DNA from: JBCAWW01 sp039024315
Lineage (GTDB): Bacteria > Bacteroidota > Bacteroidia > J057
Direction of reading: 5' to 3'
Length of the DNA stretch: 20,180 nt
NCBI GenBank assembly: GCA_039024315.1
Contig: JBCCQN010000149.1
Span: 1-20,180 of the forward strand
Shown here: positions 6,853-14,591 of the stretch, piece by piece
Layout of the letters: each line of letters begins with the position of its first letter
How positions within the stretch are numbered: the first letter of the stretch is position 1
Position numbers and translations under genes: made by a program
The notes under the pieces: generated by a model
What the model was told of the DNA's origin: nothing
Databases searched by the model: none
Seen by the model: only the letters and a program-made list of their open reading frames with translations

Positions 6853-8165
6853 TATAAGCGTTCTCCGTGGAGAAAAACACTCATACTCACCACCAATAAC
6901 AAAGGAAATAGCGGTACGGCAAAGCGCGAAGCACCCGAAACGCCTGTCAGCCCCGCTATATATAAGATCATTCCCACTATCAGAACACGATCCCACAGCG
7001 ATACTTTCTTCAAAAAGGGAAAGACCAATAGGCACAATAGTTTGAAAGCATTTGCTAAGGCGATTAAAAGCAAAAATATCAATCTGGCGAGCGGTTGATC
7101 TGCTAAATAATTCAATACCCCTCGGTAACCGCCCCGACTAAAGGCAATTTGCAAGCCTTCTCCCCCCACTGTTTCCCAACCAAAAAAATGATAGAGATCG
7201 AAGCGGCCAGGGTCCACAAAAAAGTTGAACATGCCTTTGAGATGAAAGAAAACGTATTCTCCTTTATGTTGGTTGATCACGGCAAAACAAGCTCCTTGCA
7301 GGTAACGTTGAGACTCCCCATAATCCGTAATCTCCAAAGAAGCGTACAATATGCTATCGGCTTTGTGGAGCGCAAGCTCTGGCCCATAGGTATTTTGAAG
7401 CAGATTGTAAGTTGTGTATTGGAGCAGGCTGAGATTTTGAATGCTAGAAAAGTGAAAAAAACCAGTACGGGATTCGTTCCATTCTTGGTAGCCCCAGACA
7501 AAAAGTAGCGGCAATAGGCCAAAGGCCAGTATGAGGGGTTTCTTCCATTGCCAAGCCCAAATCGACCAGACTATAAGCATAGGTAGGCCAAACAAATACA
7601 TGATAGGTTTGGTCAGCATAGCAAGGATCAAGAGTAGGACTAAGCCGGCAAATATTTTCAAGTTCCTTGAACGATAAGCTAGCATGGAACCATAAACCAA
7701 AAGACATATTTCCGTTTGAAATAAAATCTCCGTCATGATAAGGTTGGCATATATTACTTGAGCGGGATAGAGCAAAAGCAGCAGTCCCAACAGCCAATAA
7801 GGTTTTCTTTTCCAACCCATTAATTTGCCTATTTGCCAGACTAGATTTAGGTTAAAAAGCGACAAAAAGAGTTGCAAAAGGAGGATATACTTCTCGTGCC
7901 CAAATCCCCACTGACACAAGGCCAAAAGTGTGGGGTACAATGGAGGCCGCTTGGTATAATGATCGATCCGTAAAGGCTCTGCATTGAGATCACCCGAAAA
8001 CAAAGTCCCTTCCTGACGCAGATTGTCTGCAGCCTTTACATACTCCTGAGAATCAAGAAGATAGTAGCGCTCATCTATGGATTGATAAACCCAAAAAATG
8101 AGGTGTAAGCTCAAGATAATTCCTGAAAGCACAAAGAATTGGATGGAAGGTTTAGCTTTGCTCAT
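6828..8165 (-). CDS. Polytopic membrane glycosyltransferase, GT-C fold (family 39 / ArnT-like)
   Basis: The protein has 445 residues from the ATG at 8165. An upstream in-frame TTG at 8177 is less likely. About ten hydrophobic helices span the sequence. After the first helix comes an acidic loop (IDERYY, then DSQEYVKAADNL at about 38-49) and RPPLYP at 73-78. This arrangement is typical of GT-C transferases, which move a sugar from a polyprenyl-phosphate donor to lipid, glycan or protein on the outer face of the inner membrane. The donor and acceptor are unknown. Its 3' end overlaps the convergent flavoprotein gene by 25 bp, and its 5' end faces the gene at 8219 across 53 bp. A nearby lipid or isoprenoid enzyme fits polyprenyl chemistry, but a link is only inference. 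Confidence 0.8.
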   Translation of the reverse strand: MSKAKPSIQFFVLSGIILSLHLIFWVYQSIDERYYLLDSQEYVKAADNLRQEGTLFSGDLNAEPLRIDHYTKRPPLYPTLLALCQWGFGHEKYILLLQLFLSLFNLNLVWQIGKLMGWKRKPYWLLGLLLLLYPAQVIYANLIMTEILFQTEICLLVYGSMLAYRSRNLKIFAGLVLLLILAMLTKPIMYLFGLPMLIVWSIWAWQWKKPLILAFGLLPLLFVWGYQEWNESRTGFFHFSSIQNLSLLQYTTYNLLQNTYGPELALHKADSILYASLEITDYGESQRYLQGACFAVINQHKGEYVFFHLKGMFNFFVDPGRFDLYHFFGWETVGGEGLQIAFSRGGYRGVLNYLADQPLARLIFLLLIALANAFKLLCLLVFPFLKKVSLWDRVLIVGMILYIAGLTGVSGASRFAVPLFPLLLVVSMSVFLHGERLYQLRSKRQ

Positions 8166-8187
8166 TTTTTGACTCAAGATATGTTTG
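8157..8187 (+). promoter_or_regulatory. Consensus Bacteroidota promoter TTTG-N19-TATGTTTG
   Basis: TTTG at 8157-8160 is followed by 19 bases and TATGTTTG at 8180-8187, an exact match to the Bacteroidota primary-sigma consensus TTTG-N19-21-TAnnTTTG. Transcription would start near 8193, about 25 bases before the ATG at 8219. Its upstream element lies over the first codons of the divergent glycosyltransferase gene. Confidence 0.75.
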
Positions 8188-8218
8188 TATCTTTCTACCC
8201 GAATTGTTTAACCGCTAC

Positions 8219-9109
8219 ATGCCTGACAAAGATCGGCAATTTGGCCAAAACGAACAGAAAGATTGGGCGGAGACCCTTGCTCAGGATCACCCCGATGGAT
8301 ATCAACGTTTTTTAAACCTCTATCCCAGCAGCCAATTTATGCCCAAGGCATTGGAAAGACTGGATTATTGGGAGGAGGAGGAGGCGTTCAATCATGCCGT
8401 GCAAGCAGACAGCTTGCAGGCGTACAATCACTTTGTCCTCAACTATCCAAGGAGCGACTATAAGGCTCAAGTGCAGGAACGCATTTATCAGCTTGAAAAA
8501 GAACTTGCTTTGCGGTATAAGCTACTTGCAGACGAAGTTGTGGCTTGGCAGTCTGCCGAAAAAGACCATACGCTTTACACCTATCGCAGTTTCCTCCGCT
8601 CCTACCCTAGTGGTAAGTTTGAAGAGATGGCAAAACAGCGCATTCAGATGTTGGAATTGAGACAAGAGGAGCAACAAGCTTTTGTGCATCCAGATCGACT
8701 GATTCCAGCCAATTTGGACCGTATAAGACTAGCGGAGACTACCCATATCTTTGAGTCGGAAAACCTACGCAATCGCAGAACCGCTATCATACTTTCTTTG
8801 ATTTGGTTGGTGGGAAGCGTTCTGCTGGCAGGCCTTACTTATTTTATCGCTGACTTTATCTTTCCCCTTAGCATGTTGCTAGGCATGGGGGTCGGTTTAT
8901 TTTTGCTACTGCAAAGAGATGCTTATCTCAGTCAGACCGAAAGCTTGATCTACTTATTGGGAGAGGGTGTCGCTAGTTTCTTTTTACTGTTTGTTTCAGC
9001 TCGCTTATTAGGGGCAGAAATAGCTGTAGCCAGTTTTTTAGGGACATTTTGCCTGCTAATCGTTTTGTTCGTCTTAGGGCGCTATATTTGGGAGCGTCGC
9101 AAAAATTAA
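8219..9109 (+). CDS. Unrecognised membrane protein: N-terminal helical repeats plus four transmembrane helices
   Basis: The protein has 296 residues from the ATG at 8219. A TTG at 8204 would leave almost no leader after the predicted promoter. There is no signal peptide. The N-terminal half is highly charged and alpha-helical, with three copies of a Y-x-x-F-hydrophobic-x-x-YP-x-S motif (about 27-39, 68-81, 121-134: YQRFLNLYPSSQF, YNHFVLNYPRSDY, YRSFLRSYPSGKF), like the TPR-type repeats of outer-membrane assembly and scaffold proteins. The C-terminal half has four hydrophobic helices (about 188-209, 212-231, 241-262, 267-287). The likely topology is a cytoplasmic repeat domain anchored in the inner membrane. 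The DUF350-type gene follows after 53 bp, probably in the same operon. The function is unknown. Confidence 0.82.
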   Translation: MPDKDRQFGQNEQKDWAETLAQDHPDGYQRFLNLYPSSQFMPKALERLDYWEEEEAFNHAVQADSLQAYNHFVLNYPRSDYKAQVQERIYQLEKELALRYKLLADEVVAWQSAEKDHTLYTYRSFLRSYPSGKFEEMAKQRIQMLELRQEEQQAFVHPDRLIPANLDRIRLAETTHIFESENLRNRRTAIILSLIWLVGSVLLAGLTYFIADFIFPLSMLLGMGVGLFLLLQRDAYLSQTESLIYLLGEGVASFFLLFVSARLLGAEIAVASFLGTFCLLIVLFVLGRYIWERRKN

Positions 9110-9162
9110 AGGGCCGCAGCTTTCAAGATTTTTTGTTTAATTGAGGGCAAATACTCACTACT

Positions 9163-10035
9163 ATGACCATTGAATTCGTGCTAATCCATGCTGGCTACCT
9201 CAGCTTATATGTTTTGATTTTTTTTCTTTCAAAATGGATCAAAGGCTGGTTTTCCTCCTATAATTTAGACGAACAGCTTACCCACTTTGACAATAATGCT
9301 GTTTCGGTAAGTATTGCGGGTTATTTTATCGGAGTAACAGCAGTATTTGTAGGGGCTTACACGGGTCCATCTTCCAATAATTTGGCCATGGACTTTTTGG
9401 GCGTAGCTGGATATTCTTTGGCGGGAGTGCTTTTACTCAACTTGACTAGGATCATCAACGAACGCTTTATTCTCCATAAGTTTTCGGTCCAGAAAGAAAT
9501 TATTCATGACCAAAATCCCGGTACTGGGGTGGTCGAGGGAGCTTCTTATGTGGCTACTGCATTGATTATTGCCGGTTCGGTCAACGGTCAATACCTTTCA
9601 GAATCGGTTTTGATAAACCAGGCATTTTCTGGCTTTTTGTCAACCATCGTCTTTTATCTCATTGGGATTGTCTGCCTGATAGGTTTTGCGAGAATCTACA
9701 ATTGGCTCTCCCCTTTTGACTTACACGCCGAAATCGAAAAAGACAACATTGCTGCTGGACTCGGTTTCTCGGGAGCGATCATTTCGATTGGGATCATCAT
9801 CATGCGAGCGGTCAAAGGAGACTTAACTGATTGGGGTACAGACTTGATGACTTTAGGACTCGATATCCTTATTGTCTTTATCTATTTGATTGTGGTTCGT
9901 TTTGTCTTTGACAAATTCATTTTGCGCAATTCAGATCTTAATACTGAGATTTCAAGGGATCAAAATATAGGGGCTGGCTTATTAGAAATGATGATCGCGA
10001 TTTGCTTTTCGGCGGTTCTGTTTTTTGTATTGTAG
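9163..10035 (+). CDS. Tandem DUF350 (UPF0719) inner-membrane protein
   Basis: The protein has 290 residues and about eight hydrophobic helices. A four-fold pattern is visible: acidic-x-N motifs at Asp43-Asn44, Asp116-Asn118, Asp194-Asn195 and Asp266-Asn268, each 72-78 residues apart and each starting a glycine-rich helix, as in DQNPGTGVVEG and DQNIGAGLLEM. A usual DUF350 protein is about half this length with two such units, so this is a tandem pair. DUF350 proteins have no firmly established biochemical function. In other bacteria they often sit beside polyamine aminopropyltransferase or DUF4178 genes (background knowledge). Here the next gene is not visible because the arm ends 55 bp after the stop. 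It is likely cotranscribed with the upstream membrane protein. Confidence 0.87.
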   Translation: MTIEFVLIHAGYLSLYVLIFFLSKWIKGWFSSYNLDEQLTHFDNNAVSVSIAGYFIGVTAVFVGAYTGPSSNNLAMDFLGVAGYSLAGVLLLNLTRIINERFILHKFSVQKEIIHDQNPGTGVVEGASYVATALIIAGSVNGQYLSESVLINQAFSGFLSTIVFYLIGIVCLIGFARIYNWLSPFDLHAEIEKDNIAAGLGFSGAIISIGIIIMRAVKGDLTDWGTDLMTLGLDILIVFIYLIVVRFVFDKFILRNSDLNTEISRDQNIGAGLLEMMIAICFSAVLFFVL

Positions 10036-10080
10036 GTCCAAGAGGCCAAATTTCGATCCACAGCTATTGAGTTTAGAGGG

Positions 10081-10100
10081 TCGCGTTCCGCGGAACGCGA
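10081..10100. other. Palindrome centre / fold-back junction
   Basis: The axis lies inside TCGCGTTCCGCGGAACGCGA, a GC-rich self-complementary 20-mer that includes a CCGCGG (SacII-type) site at 10088-10093. The two arms meet with no unpaired base. A short GC-rich palindrome already present in the genome could have seeded a fold-back during polymerase copying or assembly. The sequence cannot show how much of this 20-mer is native, and whatever lies beyond it in the genome is absent from the window. Confidence 0.9.
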
Positions 10101-10145
10101 CCCTCTAAACTCAATAGCTGTGGATCGAAATTTGGCCTCTTGGAC

Positions 10146-11018
10146 CTACAATACAAAAAACAGAACCGCCGAAAAGCAAATCGCGATCATCATTTCTAAT
10201 AAGCCAGCCCCTATATTTTGATCCCTTGAAATCTCAGTATTAAGATCTGAATTGCGCAAAATGAATTTGTCAAAGACAAAACGAACCACAATCAAATAGA
10301 TAAAGACAATAAGGATATCGAGTCCTAAAGTCATCAAGTCTGTACCCCAATCAGTTAAGTCTCCTTTGACCGCTCGCATGATGATGATCCCAATCGAAAT
10401 GATCGCTCCCGAGAAACCGAGTCCAGCAGCAATGTTGTCTTTTTCGATTTCGGCGTGTAAGTCAAAAGGGGAGAGCCAATTGTAGATTCTCGCAAAACCT
10501 ATCAGGCAGACAATCCCAATGAGATAAAAGACGATGGTTGACAAAAAGCCAGAAAATGCCTGGTTTATCAAAACCGATTCTGAAAGGTATTGACCGTTGA
10601 CCGAACCGGCAATAATCAATGCAGTAGCCACATAAGAAGCTCCCTCGACCACCCCAGTACCGGGATTTTGGTCATGAATAATTTCTTTCTGGACCGAAAA
10701 CTTATGGAGAATAAAGCGTTCGTTGATGATCCTAGTCAAGTTGAGTAAAAGCACTCCCGCCAAAGAATATCCAGCTACGCCCAAAAAGTCCATGGCCAAA
10801 TTATTGGAAGATGGACCCGTGTAAGCCCCTACAAATACTGCTGTTACTCCGATAAAATAACCCGCAATACTTACCGAAACAGCATTATTGTCAAAGTGGG
10901 TAAGCTGTTCGTCTAAATTATAGGAGGAAAACCAGCCTTTGATCCATTTTGAAAGAAAAAAAATCAAAACATATAAGCTGAGGTAGCCAGCATGGATTAG
11001 CACGAATTCAATGGTCAT
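10146..11018 (-). CDS. Tandem DUF350 (UPF0719) inner-membrane protein, mirror copy
   Basis: Identical protein to 9163-10035, in the opposite orientation. The two copies converge on the palindrome centre, with 110 bp (55 bp per arm) between their stop codons. No gene or terminator is evident in that gap apart from the GC-rich self-complementary axis. It is probably the same gene seen twice. Confidence 0.8.
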   Translation of the reverse strand: MTIEFVLIHAGYLSLYVLIFFLSKWIKGWFSSYNLDEQLTHFDNNAVSVSIAGYFIGVTAVFVGAYTGPSSNNLAMDFLGVAGYSLAGVLLLNLTRIINERFILHKFSVQKEIIHDQNPGTGVVEGASYVATALIIAGSVNGQYLSESVLINQAFSGFLSTIVFYLIGIVCLIGFARIYNWLSPFDLHAEIEKDNIAAGLGFSGAIISIGIIIMRAVKGDLTDWGTDLMTLGLDILIVFIYLIVVRFVFDKFILRNSDLNTEISRDQNIGAGLLEMMIAICFSAVLFFVL

Positions 11019-11071
11019 AGTAGTGAGTATTTGCCCTCAATTAAACAAAAAATCTTGAAAGCTGCGGCCCT

Positions 11072-11962
11072 TTAATTTTTGCGACGCTCCCAAATATAGC
11101 GCCCTAAGACGAACAAAACGATTAGCAGGCAAAATGTCCCTAAAAAACTGGCTACAGCTATTTCTGCCCCTAATAAGCGAGCTGAAACAAACAGTAAAAA
11201 GAAACTAGCGACACCCTCTCCCAATAAGTAGATCAAGCTTTCGGTCTGACTGAGATAAGCATCTCTTTGCAGTAGCAAAAATAAACCGACCCCCATGCCT
11301 AGCAACATGCTAAGGGGAAAGATAAAGTCAGCGATAAAATAAGTAAGGCCTGCCAGCAGAACGCTTCCCACCAACCAAATCAAAGAAAGTATGATAGCGG
11401 TTCTGCGATTGCGTAGGTTTTCCGACTCAAAGATATGGGTAGTCTCCGCTAGTCTTATACGGTCCAAATTGGCTGGAATCAGTCGATCTGGATGCACAAA
11501 AGCTTGTTGCTCCTCTTGTCTCAATTCCAACATCTGAATGCGCTGTTTTGCCATCTCTTCAAACTTACCACTAGGGTAGGAGCGGAGGAAACTGCGATAG
11601 GTGTAAAGCGTATGGTCTTTTTCGGCAGACTGCCAAGCCACAACTTCGTCTGCAAGTAGCTTATACCGCAAAGCAAGTTCTTTTTCAAGCTGATAAATGC
11701 GTTCCTGCACTTGAGCCTTATAGTCGCTCCTTGGATAGTTGAGGACAAAGTGATTGTACGCCTGCAAGCTGTCTGCTTGCACGGCATGATTGAACGCCTC
11801 CTCCTCCTCCCAATAATCCAGTCTTTCCAATGCCTTGGGCATAAATTGGCTGCTGGGATAGAGGTTTAAAAAACGTTGATATCCATCGGGGTGATCCTGA
11901 GCAAGGGTCTCCGCCCAATCTTTCTGTTCGTTTTGGCCAAATTGCCGATCTTTGTCAGGCAT
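11072..11962 (-). CDS. Helical-repeat plus four-helix membrane protein, mirror copy
   Basis: Identical to the protein at 8219-9109 (three YP-x-S helical repeats, then four transmembrane helices). The start ATG is at 11962-11960. Function is unrecognised. It precedes the DUF350 copy by 53 bp on the minus strand. Confidence 0.76.
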   Translation of the reverse strand: MPDKDRQFGQNEQKDWAETLAQDHPDGYQRFLNLYPSSQFMPKALERLDYWEEEEAFNHAVQADSLQAYNHFVLNYPRSDYKAQVQERIYQLEKELALRYKLLADEVVAWQSAEKDHTLYTYRSFLRSYPSGKFEEMAKQRIQMLELRQEEQQAFVHPDRLIPANLDRIRLAETTHIFESENLRNRRTAIILSLIWLVGSVLLAGLTYFIADFIFPLSMLLGMGVGLFLLLQRDAYLSQTESLIYLLGEGVASFFLLFVSARLLGAEIAVASFLGTFCLLIVLFVLGRYIWERRKN

Positions 11963-11993
11963 GTAGCGGTTAAACAATTCGGGTAGAAAGATA

Positions 11994-12024
11994 CAAACAT
12001 ATCTTGAGTCAAAAAATGAGCAAA
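11994..12024 (-). promoter_or_regulatory. Consensus Bacteroidota promoter, mirror copy
   Basis: The same TTTG-N19-TATGTTTG arrangement read on the minus strand, with -7 element 11994-12001 and -33 element 12021-12024, driving the copy at 11072-11962. Confidence 0.7.
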
Positions 12025-13353
12025 GCTAAACCTTCCATCCAATTCTTTGTGCTTTCAGGAATTATCTTGAGCTTACACCTCATTTTTTGGGTTTATCAAT
12101 CCATAGATGAGCGCTACTATCTTCTTGATTCTCAGGAGTATGTAAAGGCTGCAGACAATCTGCGTCAGGAAGGGACTTTGTTTTCGGGTGATCTCAATGC
12201 AGAGCCTTTACGGATCGATCATTATACCAAGCGGCCTCCATTGTACCCCACACTTTTGGCCTTGTGTCAGTGGGGATTTGGGCACGAGAAGTATATCCTC
12301 CTTTTGCAACTCTTTTTGTCGCTTTTTAACCTAAATCTAGTCTGGCAAATAGGCAAATTAATGGGTTGGAAAAGAAAACCTTATTGGCTGTTGGGACTGC
12401 TGCTTTTGCTCTATCCCGCTCAAGTAATATATGCCAACCTTATCATGACGGAGATTTTATTTCAAACGGAAATATGTCTTTTGGTTTATGGTTCCATGCT
12501 AGCTTATCGTTCAAGGAACTTGAAAATATTTGCCGGCTTAGTCCTACTCTTGATCCTTGCTATGCTGACCAAACCTATCATGTATTTGTTTGGCCTACCT
12601 ATGCTTATAGTCTGGTCGATTTGGGCTTGGCAATGGAAGAAACCCCTCATACTGGCCTTTGGCCTATTGCCGCTACTTTTTGTCTGGGGCTACCAAGAAT
12701 GGAACGAATCCCGTACTGGTTTTTTTCACTTTTCTAGCATTCAAAATCTCAGCCTGCTCCAATACACAACTTACAATCTGCTTCAAAATACCTATGGGCC
12801 AGAGCTTGCGCTCCACAAAGCCGATAGCATATTGTACGCTTCTTTGGAGATTACGGATTATGGGGAGTCTCAACGTTACCTGCAAGGAGCTTGTTTTGCC
12901 GTGATCAACCAACATAAAGGAGAATACGTTTTCTTTCATCTCAAAGGCATGTTCAACTTTTTTGTGGACCCTGGCCGCTTCGATCTCTATCATTTTTTTG
13001 GTTGGGAAACAGTGGGGGGAGAAGGCTTGCAAATTGCCTTTAGTCGGGGCGGTTACCGAGGGGTATTGAATTATTTAGCAGATCAACCGCTCGCCAGATT
13101 GATATTTTTGCTTTTAATCGCCTTAGCAAATGCTTTCAAACTATTGTGCCTATTGGTCTTTCCCTTTTTGAAGAAAGTATCGCTGTGGGATCGTGTTCTG
13201 ATAGTGGGAATGATCTTATATATAGCGGGGCTGACAGGCGTTTCGGGTGCTTCGCGCTTTGCCGTACCGCTATTTCCTTTGTTATTGGTGGTGAGTATGA
13301 GTGTTTTTCTCCACGGAGAACGCTTATATCAATTGCGGAGCAAGCGCCAGTAA
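12016..13353 (+). CDS. GT-C (family 39 / ArnT-like) membrane glycosyltransferase, mirror copy
   Basis: Identical 445-residue protein to 6828-8165, with the acidic first loop (DSQEY) and RPPLYP. The ATG at 12016 is preferred over a TTG at 12004. It overlaps the convergent flavoprotein copy by 25 bp. Confidence 0.75.
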   Translation: MSKAKPSIQFFVLSGIILSLHLIFWVYQSIDERYYLLDSQEYVKAADNLRQEGTLFSGDLNAEPLRIDHYTKRPPLYPTLLALCQWGFGHEKYILLLQLFLSLFNLNLVWQIGKLMGWKRKPYWLLGLLLLLYPAQVIYANLIMTEILFQTEICLLVYGSMLAYRSRNLKIFAGLVLLLILAMLTKPIMYLFGLPMLIVWSIWAWQWKKPLILAFGLLPLLFVWGYQEWNESRTGFFHFSSIQNLSLLQYTTYNLLQNTYGPELALHKADSILYASLEITDYGESQRYLQGACFAVINQHKGEYVFFHLKGMFNFFVDPGRFDLYHFFGWETVGGEGLQIAFSRGGYRGVLNYLADQPLARLIFLLLIALANAFKLLCLLVFPFLKKVSLWDRVLIVGMILYIAGLTGVSGASRFAVPLFPLLLVVSMSVFLHGERLYQLRSKRQ

Positions 13354-14591
13354 AAGGAGGGTTTTTTGAGTTCTTTGCGGATGTCTAGATTTTCAAACAT
13401 CATGGTCAGCATGGTTTGAATGGAGCTGTTTTTATTGGCCTTACGTACAACAAAATTGAATAGCCAAGGATAGTTTACCAGTTTTTGCATTTGGTGACTG
13501 AGTTGCAGTTCGCGCCACATCTTTTTCCAGACGGCTTCGTCGTACTGGGCAAGGCCTTCCGCTGAGAAGTCAGCAGCTTCAAAGGCCAAGAGCGCCTTTT
13601 CCGCAGCGATTTTACCACTCAACATGGCATTGCCGATTCCTTCCCCGGTAAAAGGATCAATCAAAGAAGCTGCATCACCTACTAGCATAAAGTGATTGCC
13701 TGAAATAGGTCGCTTTTTTGAACCCAGTGGTAAGCCAAAGCCTAACGTTTTGCCTATTTGAGTGGCATTTTTGAAGCGCGGTGCAATTAAAGGGTGAGAG
13801 GCTACGACACTTTCTAATTGTTGACGAAGGTTGACTTTGAGGCGACTGAGATCTCGCGAAAGCATCCCTAGTCCAACATTAGCGGCCCCATTGGGAAGCG
13901 GGAAAATCCAAAAATAGCCAGGGAGTAAGTCCTTGAGATAATGCAGCTCAATGAAGTTCTCTTCGTGAAAATTTGTTACTCCTTCAAAATAAGCCCTGAT
14001 CCCACCACTATAATGAGCTTTTTCGACTTTAATGGCACCAAGCTGCTTATTGACGATGGAGTGGGCCCCATCAGCCCCTATTACTAATTGAGCGTGTATT
14101 TTTCTTTTTTCTGTCTTCAACAGAACGCCTCCCTCGCTATATTCCAAAGCTTGGAGTGCTTCGCCTTCACCTAATGAACAGTGCTTACGTTTGCGTACCT
14201 CTTCATATAGAAAGGCATCAAAATCCATTCTTTTGCTGATATAACCCGGTGAATTAGGGTTAGACTCGTCTTTGGTACTTTTAAAAGGAACGTCCAAAGC
14301 TTGGCCATTAGGTGCAAAAAAACGGATGCCCCAAGAACCTAGTTTTTGTGGAAACTGATGCAAGGATTGTTCAACGGCAGGATTGAGGTACTTGAGCACT
14401 GAGACGACTTTCCCACTTAGGGCATCTCCACAGATTTTGTCTCTGGGAAATACAGCTTTGTCAATCAAAGCTACTTTAAGGCCACTTTTTTCTAGCGCAA
14501 GCGCGCAGGTGGTACCGCCGGGGCCCGCGCCCACGATGACAATATCAAATGATTCTATCTTAGACTCTTTGGCTAGAGTTGTCTCCTCCAT
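13329..14591 (-). CDS. Geranylgeranyl reductase family FAD-dependent oxidoreductase, mirror copy
   Basis: Identical to 5590-6852, with the FAD motif GAGPGG, KICGDALSG and LVGDAASLIDPFTGEG all present. Its start overlaps the propeller/SPOR copy by 19 bp. Confidence 0.84.
   Translation of the reverse strand: MEETTLAKESKIESFDIVIVGAGPGGTTCALALEKSGLKVALIDKAVFPRDKICGDALSGKVVSVLKYLNPAVEQSLHQFPQKLGSWGIRFFAPNGQALDVPFKSTKDESNPNSPGYISKRMDFDAFLYEEVRKRKHCSLGEGEALQALEYSEGGVLLKTEKRKIHAQLVIGADGAHSIVNKQLGAIKVEKAHYSGGIRAYFEGVTNFHEENFIELHYLKDLLPGYFWIFPLPNGAANVGLGMLSRDLSRLKVNLRQQLESVVASHPLIAPRFKNATQIGKTLGFGLPLGSKKRPISGNHFMLVGDAASLIDPFTGEGIGNAMLSGKIAAEKALLAFEAADFSAEGLAQYDEAVWKKMWRELQLSHQMQKLVNYPWLFNFVVRKANKNSSIQTMLTMMFENLDIRKELKKPSFYWRLLRN

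Noticed and set aside
7149..7508. 119-codon frame opposite the glycosyltransferase, and the 123-codon frame at 7444-7815
   Set aside because: The glycosyltransferase reading has consistent transmembrane helices and family motifs. The others are shadow frames without recognisable features.
10036..10145. A bidirectional terminator between convergent DUF350 genes
   Set aside because: The stem there is simply the palindrome axis and exists only if the junction is real. No U-tract terminator can be recognised within the single 55-bp arm.
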